Source of the DNA: Arthrobacter pullicola
GTDB taxonomy: Bacteria > Actinomycetota > Actinomycetes > Actinomycetales > Micrococcaceae
Length of the DNA stretch: 64,000 nt
Reading direction: 5' to 3'
NCBI RefSeq assembly: GCF_014836875.1
Contig: NZ_JACSQC010000003.1
Span: forward strand, 387,769 to 451,768
A program made the translations under genes and the position numbers. The number at the start of each line of letters is the position of its first letter. The stretch's first letter is position 1. Of this stretch, positions 28,141 through 36,059 are shown in pieces. Below the pieces are notes generated by a model. The model was not told the origin of the DNA. It did not search any database and saw only the letters and a list, made by a program, of their open reading frames with translations.

Positions 28141-28158
28141 CCCGAGGAGGTGAGTGGG

Positions 28159-29790
28159 ATGAGCGATTCCACTGCATCCACGCCTAATAAGAAGGGCCGG
28201 GCAGCACAGACAGCCACCATCACCGTCGGAGCTCTCGCGGTGATGAACATTGTTGCCGTGGTGAGTCTCCGCGGGCTGCCGGCTGAAGCCGAATACGGCC
28301 TGAGTTCAATTTTCTATTACGTCTTCGCGGCCATTGTCTTCCTTATTCCGGTCTCGATTGTTGCCGCTGAACTGGCCACCGGATGGCCGGAAACCGGCGG
28401 CGTTTTCCGCTGGGTAGGCGAGGCCTTCGGGCCGCGGTGGGCGTTCCTGGCCATGTTTATGCTCTTTATCGAGGTGACTTTCTGGTTTCCCACCGTCCTG
28501 ACCTTCGGGGCCGTTTCCCTGGCGTACACCGGTACGGACCAAAGCCTTGACGCGCAGCTGTCCGGAAACAAGGCTTTCGTTCTGGCAGTGGTGCTGATCG
28601 TTTACTGGCTGGCCACGTTCATAGCCTTCCGCGGAGCGGCGGCTTTCTCCAAGGTGGCCCAGTGGGGCGGGATCATCGGCACCCTGATTCCGGCCGCCAT
28701 TCTTATTGTTCTGGGCTTCACCTACTTCTTCGCCGGAAACACTCCCCAGATCGAACTTGGCTGGGGCGAGCTCATTCCGGACTTCTCCAACTTCGCCAAC
28801 GTGGTGCTGGCCGCCAGCATCTTCCTTTTTTACGCCGGCATGGAAATGAACGCCATCCATGTCAAGGACGTCAAGAACTCAAACCGCAACTACCCGCTGG
28901 CCGTCCTGATCGCCGCTGCCGGAACGGTGGTGATATTCGTTTTGGGCACGCTGGCGATCGCCTTCGTTGTCCCCCAGGCGGACATCAACCTCACCCAGAG
29001 CCTGCTGACCTCCTACAACGACATGTTCGAATGGGCCGGGCTGGGCTGGGCCGGACCGATCGTCGCCGGCATGCTCCTCATCGGGGTGCTCGCCGGCGTC
29101 GTGACCTGGGTTGCCGGGCCCTCCAGCGGCCTGCTGGCAGTCGCCAAGGCCGGATACCTGCCAAGATACTGGCAGTACACGAACAAGCATGGGATGGGCA
29201 CCCACATTCTGCTGTTCCAGGCCATGCTGGTCACGGCCCTGGGCATCGTCTACGTGGTGCTGCCCTCGGTGCAGGCGGCCTACCAGATCCTCAGCCAGCT
29301 CACGGTGATCCTTTACCTAATCATGTACCTGCTGATGTTCGCTGCCGCGATGTACCTCCGCTACAGCCAGCCCCACCGGCCGCGGCCCTACCGTGTGCCC
29401 GGAGGCGCTGCCGGGATGTGGATCTTCGGGGGCGTCGGTTTCCTGGGCTCGCTGATGGCCTTCGCCTTCAGCTTCATCCCGCCGGACCAGATATCTGTGG
29501 GTTCGCCGCTGACCTACGTCGGCATCCTGGTGGGTGGTGCGGCAGTCCTGGTCACCGTTCCGTTCGTGATCTACGCGCTGCGCAAGCCGCACTGGCGGGA
29601 TCCGGACACCGTGTTCGTGCCGTTCACCTGGCAGCTGGAGAACAAGCACCCGGGCATCGTCAACGACTCCTCAGTGGCCACAGCAGACCTGACCCGCCAG
29701 TGGGAAGAACAGACGCCCGGGGATCCCGGCGGAGAGTCCGCGGGGCAGAAACCTGATGCCGGTACGGCAGGCGGGAGTACACAGGCATGA
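28159..29790 (+). CDS. gadC: Glutamate:GABA antiporter (GadC-like, APC superfamily)
   Basis: A 543-residue APC-superfamily antiporter with about 12 transmembrane segments from residue 20 to 470. The first reads ITVGALAVMNIVAVVSLRGL, followed by AEYGLSSIFYYVFAAIVFLI, which matches the GadC subgroup. A hydrophilic C-terminal tail of about 60 residues (TWQLENKHPGIVNDSS onward) corresponds to the region that forms the pH-sensitive C-plug in E. coli GadC. It would exchange external glutamate for internal GABA. A GTG at 28150 overlaps the GAGGAGG ribosome-binding site, so the ATG at 28159 is preferred. The stop overlaps the glutaminase ATG (ATGA). Confidence 0.92.
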   Translation: MSDSTASTPNKKGRAAQTATITVGALAVMNIVAVVSLRGLPAEAEYGLSSIFYYVFAAIVFLIPVSIVAAELATGWPETGGVFRWVGEAFGPRWAFLAMFMLFIEVTFWFPTVLTFGAVSLAYTGTDQSLDAQLSGNKAFVLAVVLIVYWLATFIAFRGAAAFSKVAQWGGIIGTLIPAAILIVLGFTYFFAGNTPQIELGWGELIPDFSNFANVVLAASIFLFYAGMEMNAIHVKDVKNSNRNYPLAVLIAAAGTVVIFVLGTLAIAFVVPQADINLTQSLLTSYNDMFEWAGLGWAGPIVAGMLLIGVLAGVVTWVAGPSSGLLAVAKAGYLPRYWQYTNKHGMGTHILLFQAMLVTALGIVYVVLPSVQAAYQILSQLTVILYLIMYLLMFAAAMYLRYSQPHRPRPYRVPGGAAGMWIFGGVGFLGSLMAFAFSFIPPDQISVGSPLTYVGILVGGAAVLVTVPFVIYALRKPHWRDPDTVFVPFTWQLENKHPGIVNDSSVATADLTRQWEEQTPGDPGGESAGQKPDAGTAGGSTQA

Positions 29791-30740
29791 ATATCGATGG
29801 TGCTGCCATCCAGGCAGCGGTGAGCGCCGCCCACCGGGATTCCGCCGGTGACACCGGCGGAAAAAACGCCAGCTACATTCCTTATCTGGCATCGGTCGAT
29901 CCGGCTCTGTTCGGGGTCAGTGTGGTGACTGCTGACGGCGGGGTCTTTGAGGCCGGCGACGCCCGGTTCGAGTTTGCCCTTGAGTCAATTTCCAAGGTCT
30001 TTTCCATGGCGGTGGCGATGGGCGACGTCGGCCTGGAGGAATTCCATGACAAGGTCGGGGCGGATCCGACCGGAGAACCGTTCAACTCTGTGATCAGTGT
30101 TGTCCTGCACGGTGACACACCCGTATCGCCCCTGGTCAACGCCGGTGCGATGTCGACGGTTTCCCTGATCAAGGCCGAGGGCCCGGATCAGCGCTGGGAC
30201 CGGATCCTGGCTGCGCAGGGCGCCTTCGCCGGACGCAGGATCCAGCTCAGCGACGCTGTCAATGACTCCGAGCAGTCCACGAACTTCCACAACCGCGCCA
30301 TTGCCTGGCTGCTCTACTCCGGCGGGACGATGTATTCGGACCCGATGGAGGCGTGCGACGTCTACACCCGGCAGTGCTCAACGCTGGTGACGACCGTGGA
30401 CCTGGCCACCATGGGTGCCACGATCGCGGCCCGCGGAACCAATCCGGTGACCCGGGAACAGGTCATCTCCGACCAGTCCCTGGTACCGCCCATGCTTGCT
30501 GAAATGACCATGGAGGGGCTCTATACCGCGTCCGGGGACTGGGCCTACCGGGTCGGTCTGCCCGGCAAATCAGGGGTAGGCGGCGGAGTTCTCGCGATCA
30601 TGCCCGGGATCCTGGCCATCGCGGCTTTCTCCCCGCCCCTGGATCCCGCGGGCAACAGTGTGAGGGGACTCAAGGCTGTCGCGCAGATCGCCGAGGCCTT
30701 GAACCTTAACCTCTACAACGCCCAGGACTACGCCACCTAG
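29787..30740 (+). CDS. glsA: Glutaminase (GlsA/YbaS type)
   Basis: A 317-residue serine-dependent beta-lactamase-fold glutaminase that hydrolyses glutamine to glutamate and ammonia. The catalytic S-x-x-K motif is FALESISKVFSMAV at about residues 62-75. FNSVISVVLHGDTPVSPLVN with NAGAMSTVSLI follows, and GLPGKSGVGGGVLAIMPG near the C-terminus is another conserved stretch. The length fits YbaS (310). It is translationally coupled to the antiporter. In E. coli YbaS supplies ammonia and glutamate at acid pH, which neutralises protons and feeds GadB. The operon suggests the same role here. Confidence 0.95.
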   Translation: MNIDGAAIQAAVSAAHRDSAGDTGGKNASYIPYLASVDPALFGVSVVTADGGVFEAGDARFEFALESISKVFSMAVAMGDVGLEEFHDKVGADPTGEPFNSVISVVLHGDTPVSPLVNAGAMSTVSLIKAEGPDQRWDRILAAQGAFAGRRIQLSDAVNDSEQSTNFHNRAIAWLLYSGGTMYSDPMEACDVYTRQCSTLVTTVDLATMGATIAARGTNPVTREQVISDQSLVPPMLAEMTMEGLYTASGDWAYRVGLPGKSGVGGGVLAIMPGILAIAAFSPPLDPAGNSVRGLKAVAQIAEALNLNLYNAQDYAT

Positions 30741-30777
30741 CTGTAACCCTTTCGGACAGGCGGCGGCATCAGACCGG

Positions 30778-30814
30778 ACTGCGGCGGGGAGGAGCGAACG
30801 GCCCCCGCCGCAGT
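30778..30814. terminator. Bidirectional hairpin between glsA and the IclR gene
   Basis: ACTGCGGCGGGG (30778-30789) and CCCCGCCGCAGT (30803-30814) form a perfect 12-bp stem with a 13-nt loop between convergent genes. No T-run follows. Confidence 0.65.
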
Positions 30815-30861
30815 TCGCTGTCCGGGGAGCGCTGGCCAGGGCTGACGGCCGGACCGGAGGA

Positions 30862-31671
30862 TCAGCTAAGTGGGCGGATTCCGTAGTCCGCGGCTATCGC
30901 TTCCGCCGCCTGGACCAGGCGGGGAAGGACAACGTCATCCAGCGACGCGCGGCGGTGCTGGTGAAGCGAGACGTTAGCCGCTGCCACCACCTGGTTTCCG
31001 CGGCGGATCGGCACAGCCACGCCGCTGAGTCCTTCCTCGTACTCCTCCCGCACCACGGCCCAGCCGCGGGCGCGTACTCCGGCGAGTTCTTCGGTGAGCG
31101 CGCGGCGGTCCGCAACCGTGTTCGCCGTGTACCGCCGGATCTCCGAACGGTCCAGCCGGGATTCCATGTCCGCCGGGTCGAGGTGGGACAGCAGCACCCG
31201 CCCCATCGACGTGGCCCAGGCGGGAAAGCGGGTACCGACGTGCACGGCGACGCTGACCAGCCGGGGCGCCGTGACACGAGCGACGTACACCACGTGCTCG
31301 CCGTCGAGGATGCAGACGGACGCCGTCTCCTGCAGGTCAGACGACAGCGACTTCAGATGGGGTTCCGCGATGGCAGGGAGCGTGAGGTTGGAGAGGAAGG
31401 CTGATCCGATGTTCAGGGACCGGGGTGCCAGCTGGAATCGGACGCCGTCCGAGGACAGGTAGCCGAGTTCGGCAAGGGTCAGCAGGAACCGGCGGGCCGC
31501 CGCGCGGCTCAGGTCCGCCGCTGTGGCCACTTCACTCACGGTTTTGGCCGGGGCTTCCACGGTGAAGGCAGCCAGGACGGCAAAGGTCTTTTCAACCGAT
31601 TTGACGTACCACCCGTTGCTGTCCACGTCCATCTGTCCGTCCCCTGCCTCGTTGTCCAGCCGGGGCAGCAT
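30862..31671 (-). CDS. IclR family regulator (PcaR/PobR-like)
   Basis: A 269-residue IclR-family regulator. The N-terminal winged helix is at about residues 20-85 (VKSVEKTFAVLAAF, then TVSEVATAADLSRAAARRFL). The C-terminal effector domain contains GTRFPAWATSMGRVLLSHL and the conserved EEYEEGLSGVAVPIR. Such proteins often control protocatechuate or shikimate catabolism. It lies downstream of the QsuB-type gene on the same strand and is probably cotranscribed with it. An internal ATG (31632) is an alternative start. The palindromes TGTGCG-N5-CGCACA at 34555 and 34631 are its likely binding sites. Confidence 0.9.
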   Translation of the reverse strand: MLPRLDNEAGDGQMDVDSNGWYVKSVEKTFAVLAAFTVEAPAKTVSEVATAADLSRAAARRFLLTLAELGYLSSDGVRFQLAPRSLNIGSAFLSNLTLPAIAEPHLKSLSSDLQETASVCILDGEHVVYVARVTAPRLVSVAVHVGTRFPAWATSMGRVLLSHLDPADMESRLDRSEIRRYTANTVADRRALTEELAGVRARGWAVVREEYEEGLSGVAVPIRRGNQVVAAANVSLHQHRRASLDDVVLPRLVQAAEAIAADYGIRPLS

Positions 31672-31742
31672 ATGTGGCCCCGAAGGCGATCCTAGCCGAC
31701 CCCGGGCAGGCTCCGGTGGTGATGAGCCGATATAACCGCTGG

Positions 31743-33587
31743 TCAGGAACGGGCAGCGCTGCTTGTGTGGAATTGTGAAGCGAGCCGGACCGGAGCATTT
31801 GGCGCGCCGTACCCCTCGTAGAAGGGACGCCGTTCCAGCACTTCGAAGAAGACGCTGCCCACGGTGGAGGTATAAAAGTGCAGGAACTCGCCGTCGCCGT
31901 CCCGGTCGTAGAGCAGGTTGAGCTCCCGCAGTGTGGCGAGGAATTCCGGGTCGAGGCCAAACCTGGCATCCAGGTCCTCGTAGTAGTTCCCCGGTACCGG
32001 GAGGAACTCCAGGCCGCGCGCGACGGCGGTGCGGGCAACGCTGACCAGGTCGCTGCAGGCGAAGGCGACGTGCTGGGGGTAGCCGGATCCATCGCCGGCG
32101 TCGTCGAAGACCGGGGGCGCGATGTTCAGGGCGATCCGTACTGCACCGTCGCTGCTGCGCATCACCTGGCTGCGGACCAGTCCCATGGGGCTGGGCACTT
32201 CCACGCTGGGGCGGGTGGACAGGCCCAGGGTGGATTCGTAGAAAAGGACAGCCTCGTCAAAGTGCTGCCAGGGCTGGGAGAGGTTGACATGGTCTATCGC
32301 CGTCACCGGTCCCGGTGCCGGCAGCGGGCTTCCGGTGCCGAACTCGGCGCTCCAGGCGGGTTCACCGTCGGTGGCCTGGCAGAGAATGATTTCGGTCCCG
32401 TCGGGTGCGGCAACCACCTGCAGGACTTCTTCGTTGGCCTGGCTGCGGCGTGACACCGGTGTTGCTTTCAGCTGCAGGGCCCGTGAGGCGGCGGCGGGAG
32501 CATCCGGAACATCCAGCCCAATCGCTGATATTCCCGGCTCGAGTCCCGTTGCCTGCTGGCCGTTGATGATCATGCGGACCCCGTTCTGGGTCCACAGTTC
32601 CACGGCCTTGGTGCGGTGGCTGCCCTGGCAGGTGAAACCCAGCTGATGAAGCAGGCTGCGGATCTGGACCGGGTCGCCGGCCTTGACCTCGGCGAAGCTG
32701 AAGCCCAGGGGTTCTCCGACGCCCGGAAGGGTGGCCAGTTCCATCCGGCCCTTGCCGTTTCCCTCTTCGGCGAGGTGCATGGAGGTGCGTTCCGCCAGCC
32801 GGATGAGGGAACGCATGGCGTCCACGGCAGTGCGTTCCTCCGCCGCCTGCCGGAACACGTCGTTGAAGATTTCCAGCGAAACCGGGCCGTTGTAGCCGCT
32901 GCGGACCAGGTGGCCCATGAAGGTCACCAGGTCGAAGGCGCCTTCGCCGGGGAAGACCCGGTAGTGGCGGCTCCAGGACAGCACGTCCATGGACAGTTCG
33001 GGCGCGTCGGCAAGCTGGACGAAGAAGATTTTCTCCGCGGGAATCTTCTCGATCGCTGCCGGATCCCAGCGCCGGGACAGGATGTGGAAGCTGTCCAGGC
33101 AGGTCCCCACGTTGGGGTGGTCCGCCAGTTCCACGATCCGCCAGGCATGCTCGAAGTCGCTGACGTACCGGCCCCAGGCCAGCGCTTCATAGGCCAGCCG
33201 GATTCCGTACCGGGCGGCCAGGGTCCCCATGCTCCGCAGCTGGGACGCCGCAACGGCGTCGTCATCAATGGTTGCCGTGGACACGTTGCTGCAGACCAGC
33301 ATCGTGTCGATACCCATCCGCTGCATCAGGCGGAACTTGGCTTCCGCCCGCCGCAGGTTCTGCTCCAGCAGGTCTTCGGAGACTCCTTCAAAGTCCCGGA
33401 ACGGCTGGTAGAGGTCCAGGGTCAGGCCGAGGCTGGACGCCAGGGCCCGGATTTCTTCGGGACTGGACGGGCTGACCACCAGGTCCTGCTCGAAGATCTC
33501 CACACCGTCAAAGCCGGCTGCCGCGCAGGCGCGAAGTTTGTCCTCGAGCGTGCCGCTCAGGCAGACCGTGGCGATGGAGGTGCGCAT
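31743..33587 (-). CDS. qsuB: 3-dehydroshikimate dehydratase fused to HPPD-like domain (QsuB type)
   Basis: A 614-residue bifunctional-looking protein like QsuB of Corynebacterium glutamicum. Residues 1-270 are a xylose-isomerase-like TIM barrel with metal-ligand candidates in LAYEALAWGRYVSD, NVGTCLDSFHI and GPVSLEIFNDVF. This half dehydrates 3-dehydroshikimate to protocatechuate. Residues about 290-610 form two VOC repeats resembling 4-hydroxyphenylpyruvate dioxygenase (DHVNLSQPWQHFDEAVLFYE and QHVAFACSDLVSVARTAVAR). The role of this second half in QsuB is not settled. It precedes the IclR gene and follows the shikimate dehydrogenase gene in one operon. Confidence 0.93.
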   Translation of the reverse strand: MRTSIATVCLSGTLEDKLRACAAAGFDGVEIFEQDLVVSPSSPEEIRALASSLGLTLDLYQPFRDFEGVSEDLLEQNLRRAEAKFRLMQRMGIDTMLVCSNVSTATIDDDAVAASQLRSMGTLAARYGIRLAYEALAWGRYVSDFEHAWRIVELADHPNVGTCLDSFHILSRRWDPAAIEKIPAEKIFFVQLADAPELSMDVLSWSRHYRVFPGEGAFDLVTFMGHLVRSGYNGPVSLEIFNDVFRQAAEERTAVDAMRSLIRLAERTSMHLAEEGNGKGRMELATLPGVGEPLGFSFAEVKAGDPVQIRSLLHQLGFTCQGSHRTKAVELWTQNGVRMIINGQQATGLEPGISAIGLDVPDAPAAASRALQLKATPVSRRSQANEEVLQVVAAPDGTEIILCQATDGEPAWSAEFGTGSPLPAPGPVTAIDHVNLSQPWQHFDEAVLFYESTLGLSTRPSVEVPSPMGLVRSQVMRSSDGAVRIALNIAPPVFDDAGDGSGYPQHVAFACSDLVSVARTAVARGLEFLPVPGNYYEDLDARFGLDPEFLATLRELNLLYDRDGDGEFLHFYTSTVGSVFFEVLERRPFYEGYGAPNAPVRLASQFHTSSAARS

Positions 33588-33610
33588 TACCGTTCCCTTC
33601 GGAGGCGGAC

Positions 33611-34483
33611 TCAGAGTCCGCTGTTGATCATTTCGAGGAAGTGGGCCCGCATGCGGGCGGCATCCGGACGGACCCCTGTGATGAGCTCGAAGGCGTCGAC
33701 GGCCTGTCCGACAGCCATGTGGCCGCCGTCAAGGACACGGCAGCCCTTCGCCTCCGCAGCTGCGGCCAGTGCGGTGCGGACGGGGCGGTAGATGACATCG
33801 GCTACCCACGTCTGCGGAGAGATCAGGGCGGGATCCACCGGCAGGCCGGGGTGCGAGTGCATGCCGATGGGGGTGGCCTGGACGAATCCGTCGGCTTCGG
33901 CCAGGACTTTCGGCAGGTCCGCCGGCGTTCCGGCCGTGACACTGCTTTCCGGGAACAGGGCTGCCAGGGCCGCGGCGCGCTCTGCAGCCCGGGCGGAATC
34001 CAGGTCCACCAGGGTCAGGGAGGAAGCGCCGGCTTTCAGCAGGGCGTAAGCAACAGCGGCTCCGGCACCTCCGGCACCGAGCTGGACCACTCGATCCAGG
34101 GAGGCACCCGGCAGTCCTTCGGCGAGGGCAGAGCCGAACCCGGAGTGGTCGGTGTTGTGTCCAATGAAGAGGCCGTCGCGGATCAGGACGGTGTTCACGG
34201 CTCCCAGCCGGTCGGCGTCGCCTGATACCTCGTCGAGGTGCTCCAGGACCAGCTGCTTGCACGGGTGGGTGACGTTGAAGGCGTTGAAGCCAAGGTCACG
34301 GCCGTAGCGGAGCAGGTCCCCGACGTCGGCTGGTGACCGGCCGTTCACCGTCAGGTCCACCGGTCGGTAGAGATAGAGCATGCCCCTCTCCTGAGCCTCC
34401 CGCTCGTGCATGGGCGGCGTCAGCGACCCGGTAATCCCGTCGCCGATCAGTCCGACTAGCCAGGACTCGGTGGTGGTACTCAA
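33611..34483 (-). CDS. Quinate/shikimate dehydrogenase (QsuD type)
   Basis: A 290-residue shikimate dehydrogenase-family enzyme. The N-terminal substrate domain has GDGITGSLTPPMHE with the S-x-T pair and NVTHPCKQLV with the catalytic Lys. The Rossmann domain begins VVQLGAGGAGAAVAYALL. NVTHPCKQ matches the NAD-dependent catabolic quinate/shikimate dehydrogenases rather than AroE (NVT-x-P-x-K). It would oxidise shikimate to 3-dehydroshikimate for the next enzyme. The start is TTG at 34483, since AAAGGGAGAA precedes it and the frame upstream has no family similarity. It is the first gene of the divergent operon. Confidence 0.9.
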   Translation of the reverse strand: MSTTTESWLVGLIGDGITGSLTPPMHEREAQERGMLYLYRPVDLTVNGRSPADVGDLLRYGRDLGFNAFNVTHPCKQLVLEHLDEVSGDADRLGAVNTVLIRDGLFIGHNTDHSGFGSALAEGLPGASLDRVVQLGAGGAGAAVAYALLKAGASSLTLVDLDSARAAERAAALAALFPESSVTAGTPADLPKVLAEADGFVQATPIGMHSHPGLPVDPALISPQTWVADVIYRPVRTALAAAAEAKGCRVLDGGHMAVGQAVDAFELITGVRPDAARMRAHFLEMINSGL

Positions 34484-34554
34484 GCGGTTCTCCCTTTCTC
34501 CAGGCCCGGAGCGGGCTAGGCCTACGGTACCGGGCTGTTCACAAAATGCACAAC

Positions 34555-34571
34555 TGTGCGTAAAGCGCACA
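34555..34571. promoter_or_regulatory. Operator A of the shikimate cluster (TGTGCG-N5-CGCACA)
   Basis: TGTGCGTAAAGCGCACA is a 17-bp palindrome with perfect 6-bp arms. It lies 72 bp upstream of the QsuD start and just upstream of the -35 box of the transporter promoter, in the divergent promoter region. Confidence 0.8.
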
Positions 34572-34578
34572 CTTTCAA

Positions 34579-34607
34579 TTGCATCTGACTATGGCGCGGG
34601 TTACATT
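34579..34607 (+). promoter_or_regulatory. Promoter of the shikimate transporter gene
   Basis: TTGCAT (34579-34584) and TACATT (34602-34607) are 17 bp apart. The region is unusually AT-rich for this genome. Operator A ends 7 bp before the -35, and operator B follows the expected start of transcription. Confidence 0.65.
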
Positions 34608-34630
34608 GTGGTGTTCGCATGAAGTACCAC

Positions 34631-34647
34631 TGTGCGATTACCGCACA
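34631..34647. promoter_or_regulatory. Operator B of the shikimate cluster (TGTGCG-N5-CGCACA)
   Basis: TGTGCGATTACCGCACA has the same arms and spacer length as operator A. It lies between the putative transporter transcription start and its ribosome-binding site (GGAGG). The two centres are 76 bp apart. A repressor here would block the transporter transcript. Confidence 0.8.
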
Positions 34648-34663
34648 TATCACTGGAGGCCCC

Positions 34664-35974
34664 ATGAGCACTGCGCCCCCCAACGCCGCTGCAGTCACCG
34701 CCAAGACCCCGAAGAAGGCTGCTGCGGCAAGCTTCATGGGCAGCGCGGTTGAGTACTACGACTTCTTCATCTTCGGCACGGCCGCGTCACTGATTTTTCC
34801 GCACGTTTTCTTTCCCGACGCAGATGCTCAGGCCAGCATCATGTCGCTGGCAACCTTCGGCTTCGCCTACATTGCCCGGCCGGTCGGCGCCGTCGTCCTG
34901 GGCCACTTCGGCGACCGCGTGGGCAGGCAGAAGATCCTGATGTTCACGTTGGTGCTGATGGGCGGTTCCACCTTCCTCATTGGCTGCCTCCCGACGTTCA
35001 GCACCATAGGCTGGTGGGCTCCCACCCTCCTCGTGCTCTGCCGCCTCGCACAGGGCCTTTCCGCCGCCGGGGAGCAGGCCGGCGCCAGTTCCATGACCCT
35101 GGAACACGCCCCGGACGGGCGCCGCGCGTTCTTTACCTCCTGGACCCTGACCGGAACCCAGGGCGGCCAGATCCTCGCCGCCATGGTGTTTATCCCCGTT
35201 GTCGCCCTGCCCGATGAGATTAAGTACGGCATCGGCTGGCGCATCCCGTTCTGGCTGTCCGCCGTTGTGGTCCTGGTGACCTTCTTTATCCGCCGTTCAC
35301 TGCATGAGACGCCGACATTCCAGGAAGCCAAGGCGAACAACCAGATCGCCAAGCTGCCGGTGAGTGATCTGATGAAGCACCACTGGCGGGACGTGCTGCG
35401 GGTTATCTGCTGCGCCTTCATTGCCGCCGTTTCCACGGTATACGGCACGCTTGCGATCAAGTACGGCACAGAGGTGGGCAACGTTGATGCCACCATCACG
35501 CTCTGGCTGGTGGTTGCCGGCAACATCGCCGCACTGTTCACCCAGCCGTTCTTCGGCATGGCGGCGGACCGGTTCGGCCGCAAGCCCGTCTTCATCTATG
35601 GCGCAGTCGCCAGTGCCGTGGTGATGCCGTTCTATCTGCTGTCGATGGAATCCGGGAACGCGCTGCTGCAGTTCACCCTGTCCGTGGTGGTCTTCGGCTG
35701 CGGCTACGCGGCGGCCAATGCCGTCTGGCCGTCCTTCTATGCCGAAATGTTCAGTGCGCGCGTCCGCTTCTCCGGGCTGGCCATCGGCACGCAGCTCGGC
35801 TTCCTCATGGCCGGCTTCGCCCCGTCGATCGTCGCGGCCCTCGGAGGGCTGGAGCCCGGTGGCTGGAAAGTCATCAGCTGGTTCACCGCGGCCATCTGCC
35901 TGACAGCAGTTATCTCCGCGCTCACCGCCAAAGAGACGTCCAAAATTCCGACCGCGGACCTCGGCCTGCGCTGA
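34664..35974 (+). CDS. MHS family MFS transporter, probable shikimate permease (ShiA/QsuA-like)
   Basis: A 436-residue metabolite:H+ symporter of the MFS superfamily with 12 predicted transmembrane segments. The MHS hallmark near the first segment reads GSAVEYYDFFIFGTAASLIF, followed by the loop 2-3 motif GHFGDRVGRQKILMFTLVLM. RLAQGLSAAGEQAGASSMTL is the family's substrate-side signature. The ATG at 34664 has GGAGG upstream; an earlier ATG at 34619 lies inside the promoter region and is rejected. It is divergent from the QsuD/QsuB genes and shares their operators, so it probably imports shikimate or a related acid. Confidence 0.92.
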   Translation: MSTAPPNAAAVTAKTPKKAAAASFMGSAVEYYDFFIFGTAASLIFPHVFFPDADAQASIMSLATFGFAYIARPVGAVVLGHFGDRVGRQKILMFTLVLMGGSTFLIGCLPTFSTIGWWAPTLLVLCRLAQGLSAAGEQAGASSMTLEHAPDGRRAFFTSWTLTGTQGGQILAAMVFIPVVALPDEIKYGIGWRIPFWLSAVVVLVTFFIRRSLHETPTFQEAKANNQIAKLPVSDLMKHHWRDVLRVICCAFIAAVSTVYGTLAIKYGTEVGNVDATITLWLVVAGNIAALFTQPFFGMAADRFGRKPVFIYGAVASAVVMPFYLLSMESGNALLQFTLSVVVFGCGYAAANAVWPSFYAEMFSARVRFSGLAIGTQLGFLMAGFAPSIVAALGGLEPGGWKVISWFTAAICLTAVISALTAKETSKIPTADLGLR

Positions 35975-35990
35975 GCACCCGTCCGTCAGG

Positions 35991-36034
35991 CGAGCCAGCC
36001 GGCAGTTCCATTTGTGGCTGCCGGCTGGTTCGTT
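35991..36034 (+). terminator. Intrinsic terminator of the shikimate transporter gene
   Basis: CGAGCCAGCCGGCAG (35991-36005) pairs with CTGCCGGCTGGTTCG (36018-36032), a 15-bp stem with one G-T pair and a 12-nt loop. TTTAAAG follows on the plus strand. It lies between convergent genes. Confidence 0.8.
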
Positions 36035-36059
36035 TAAAGAACCTTTCGGGGCGGTGCGC

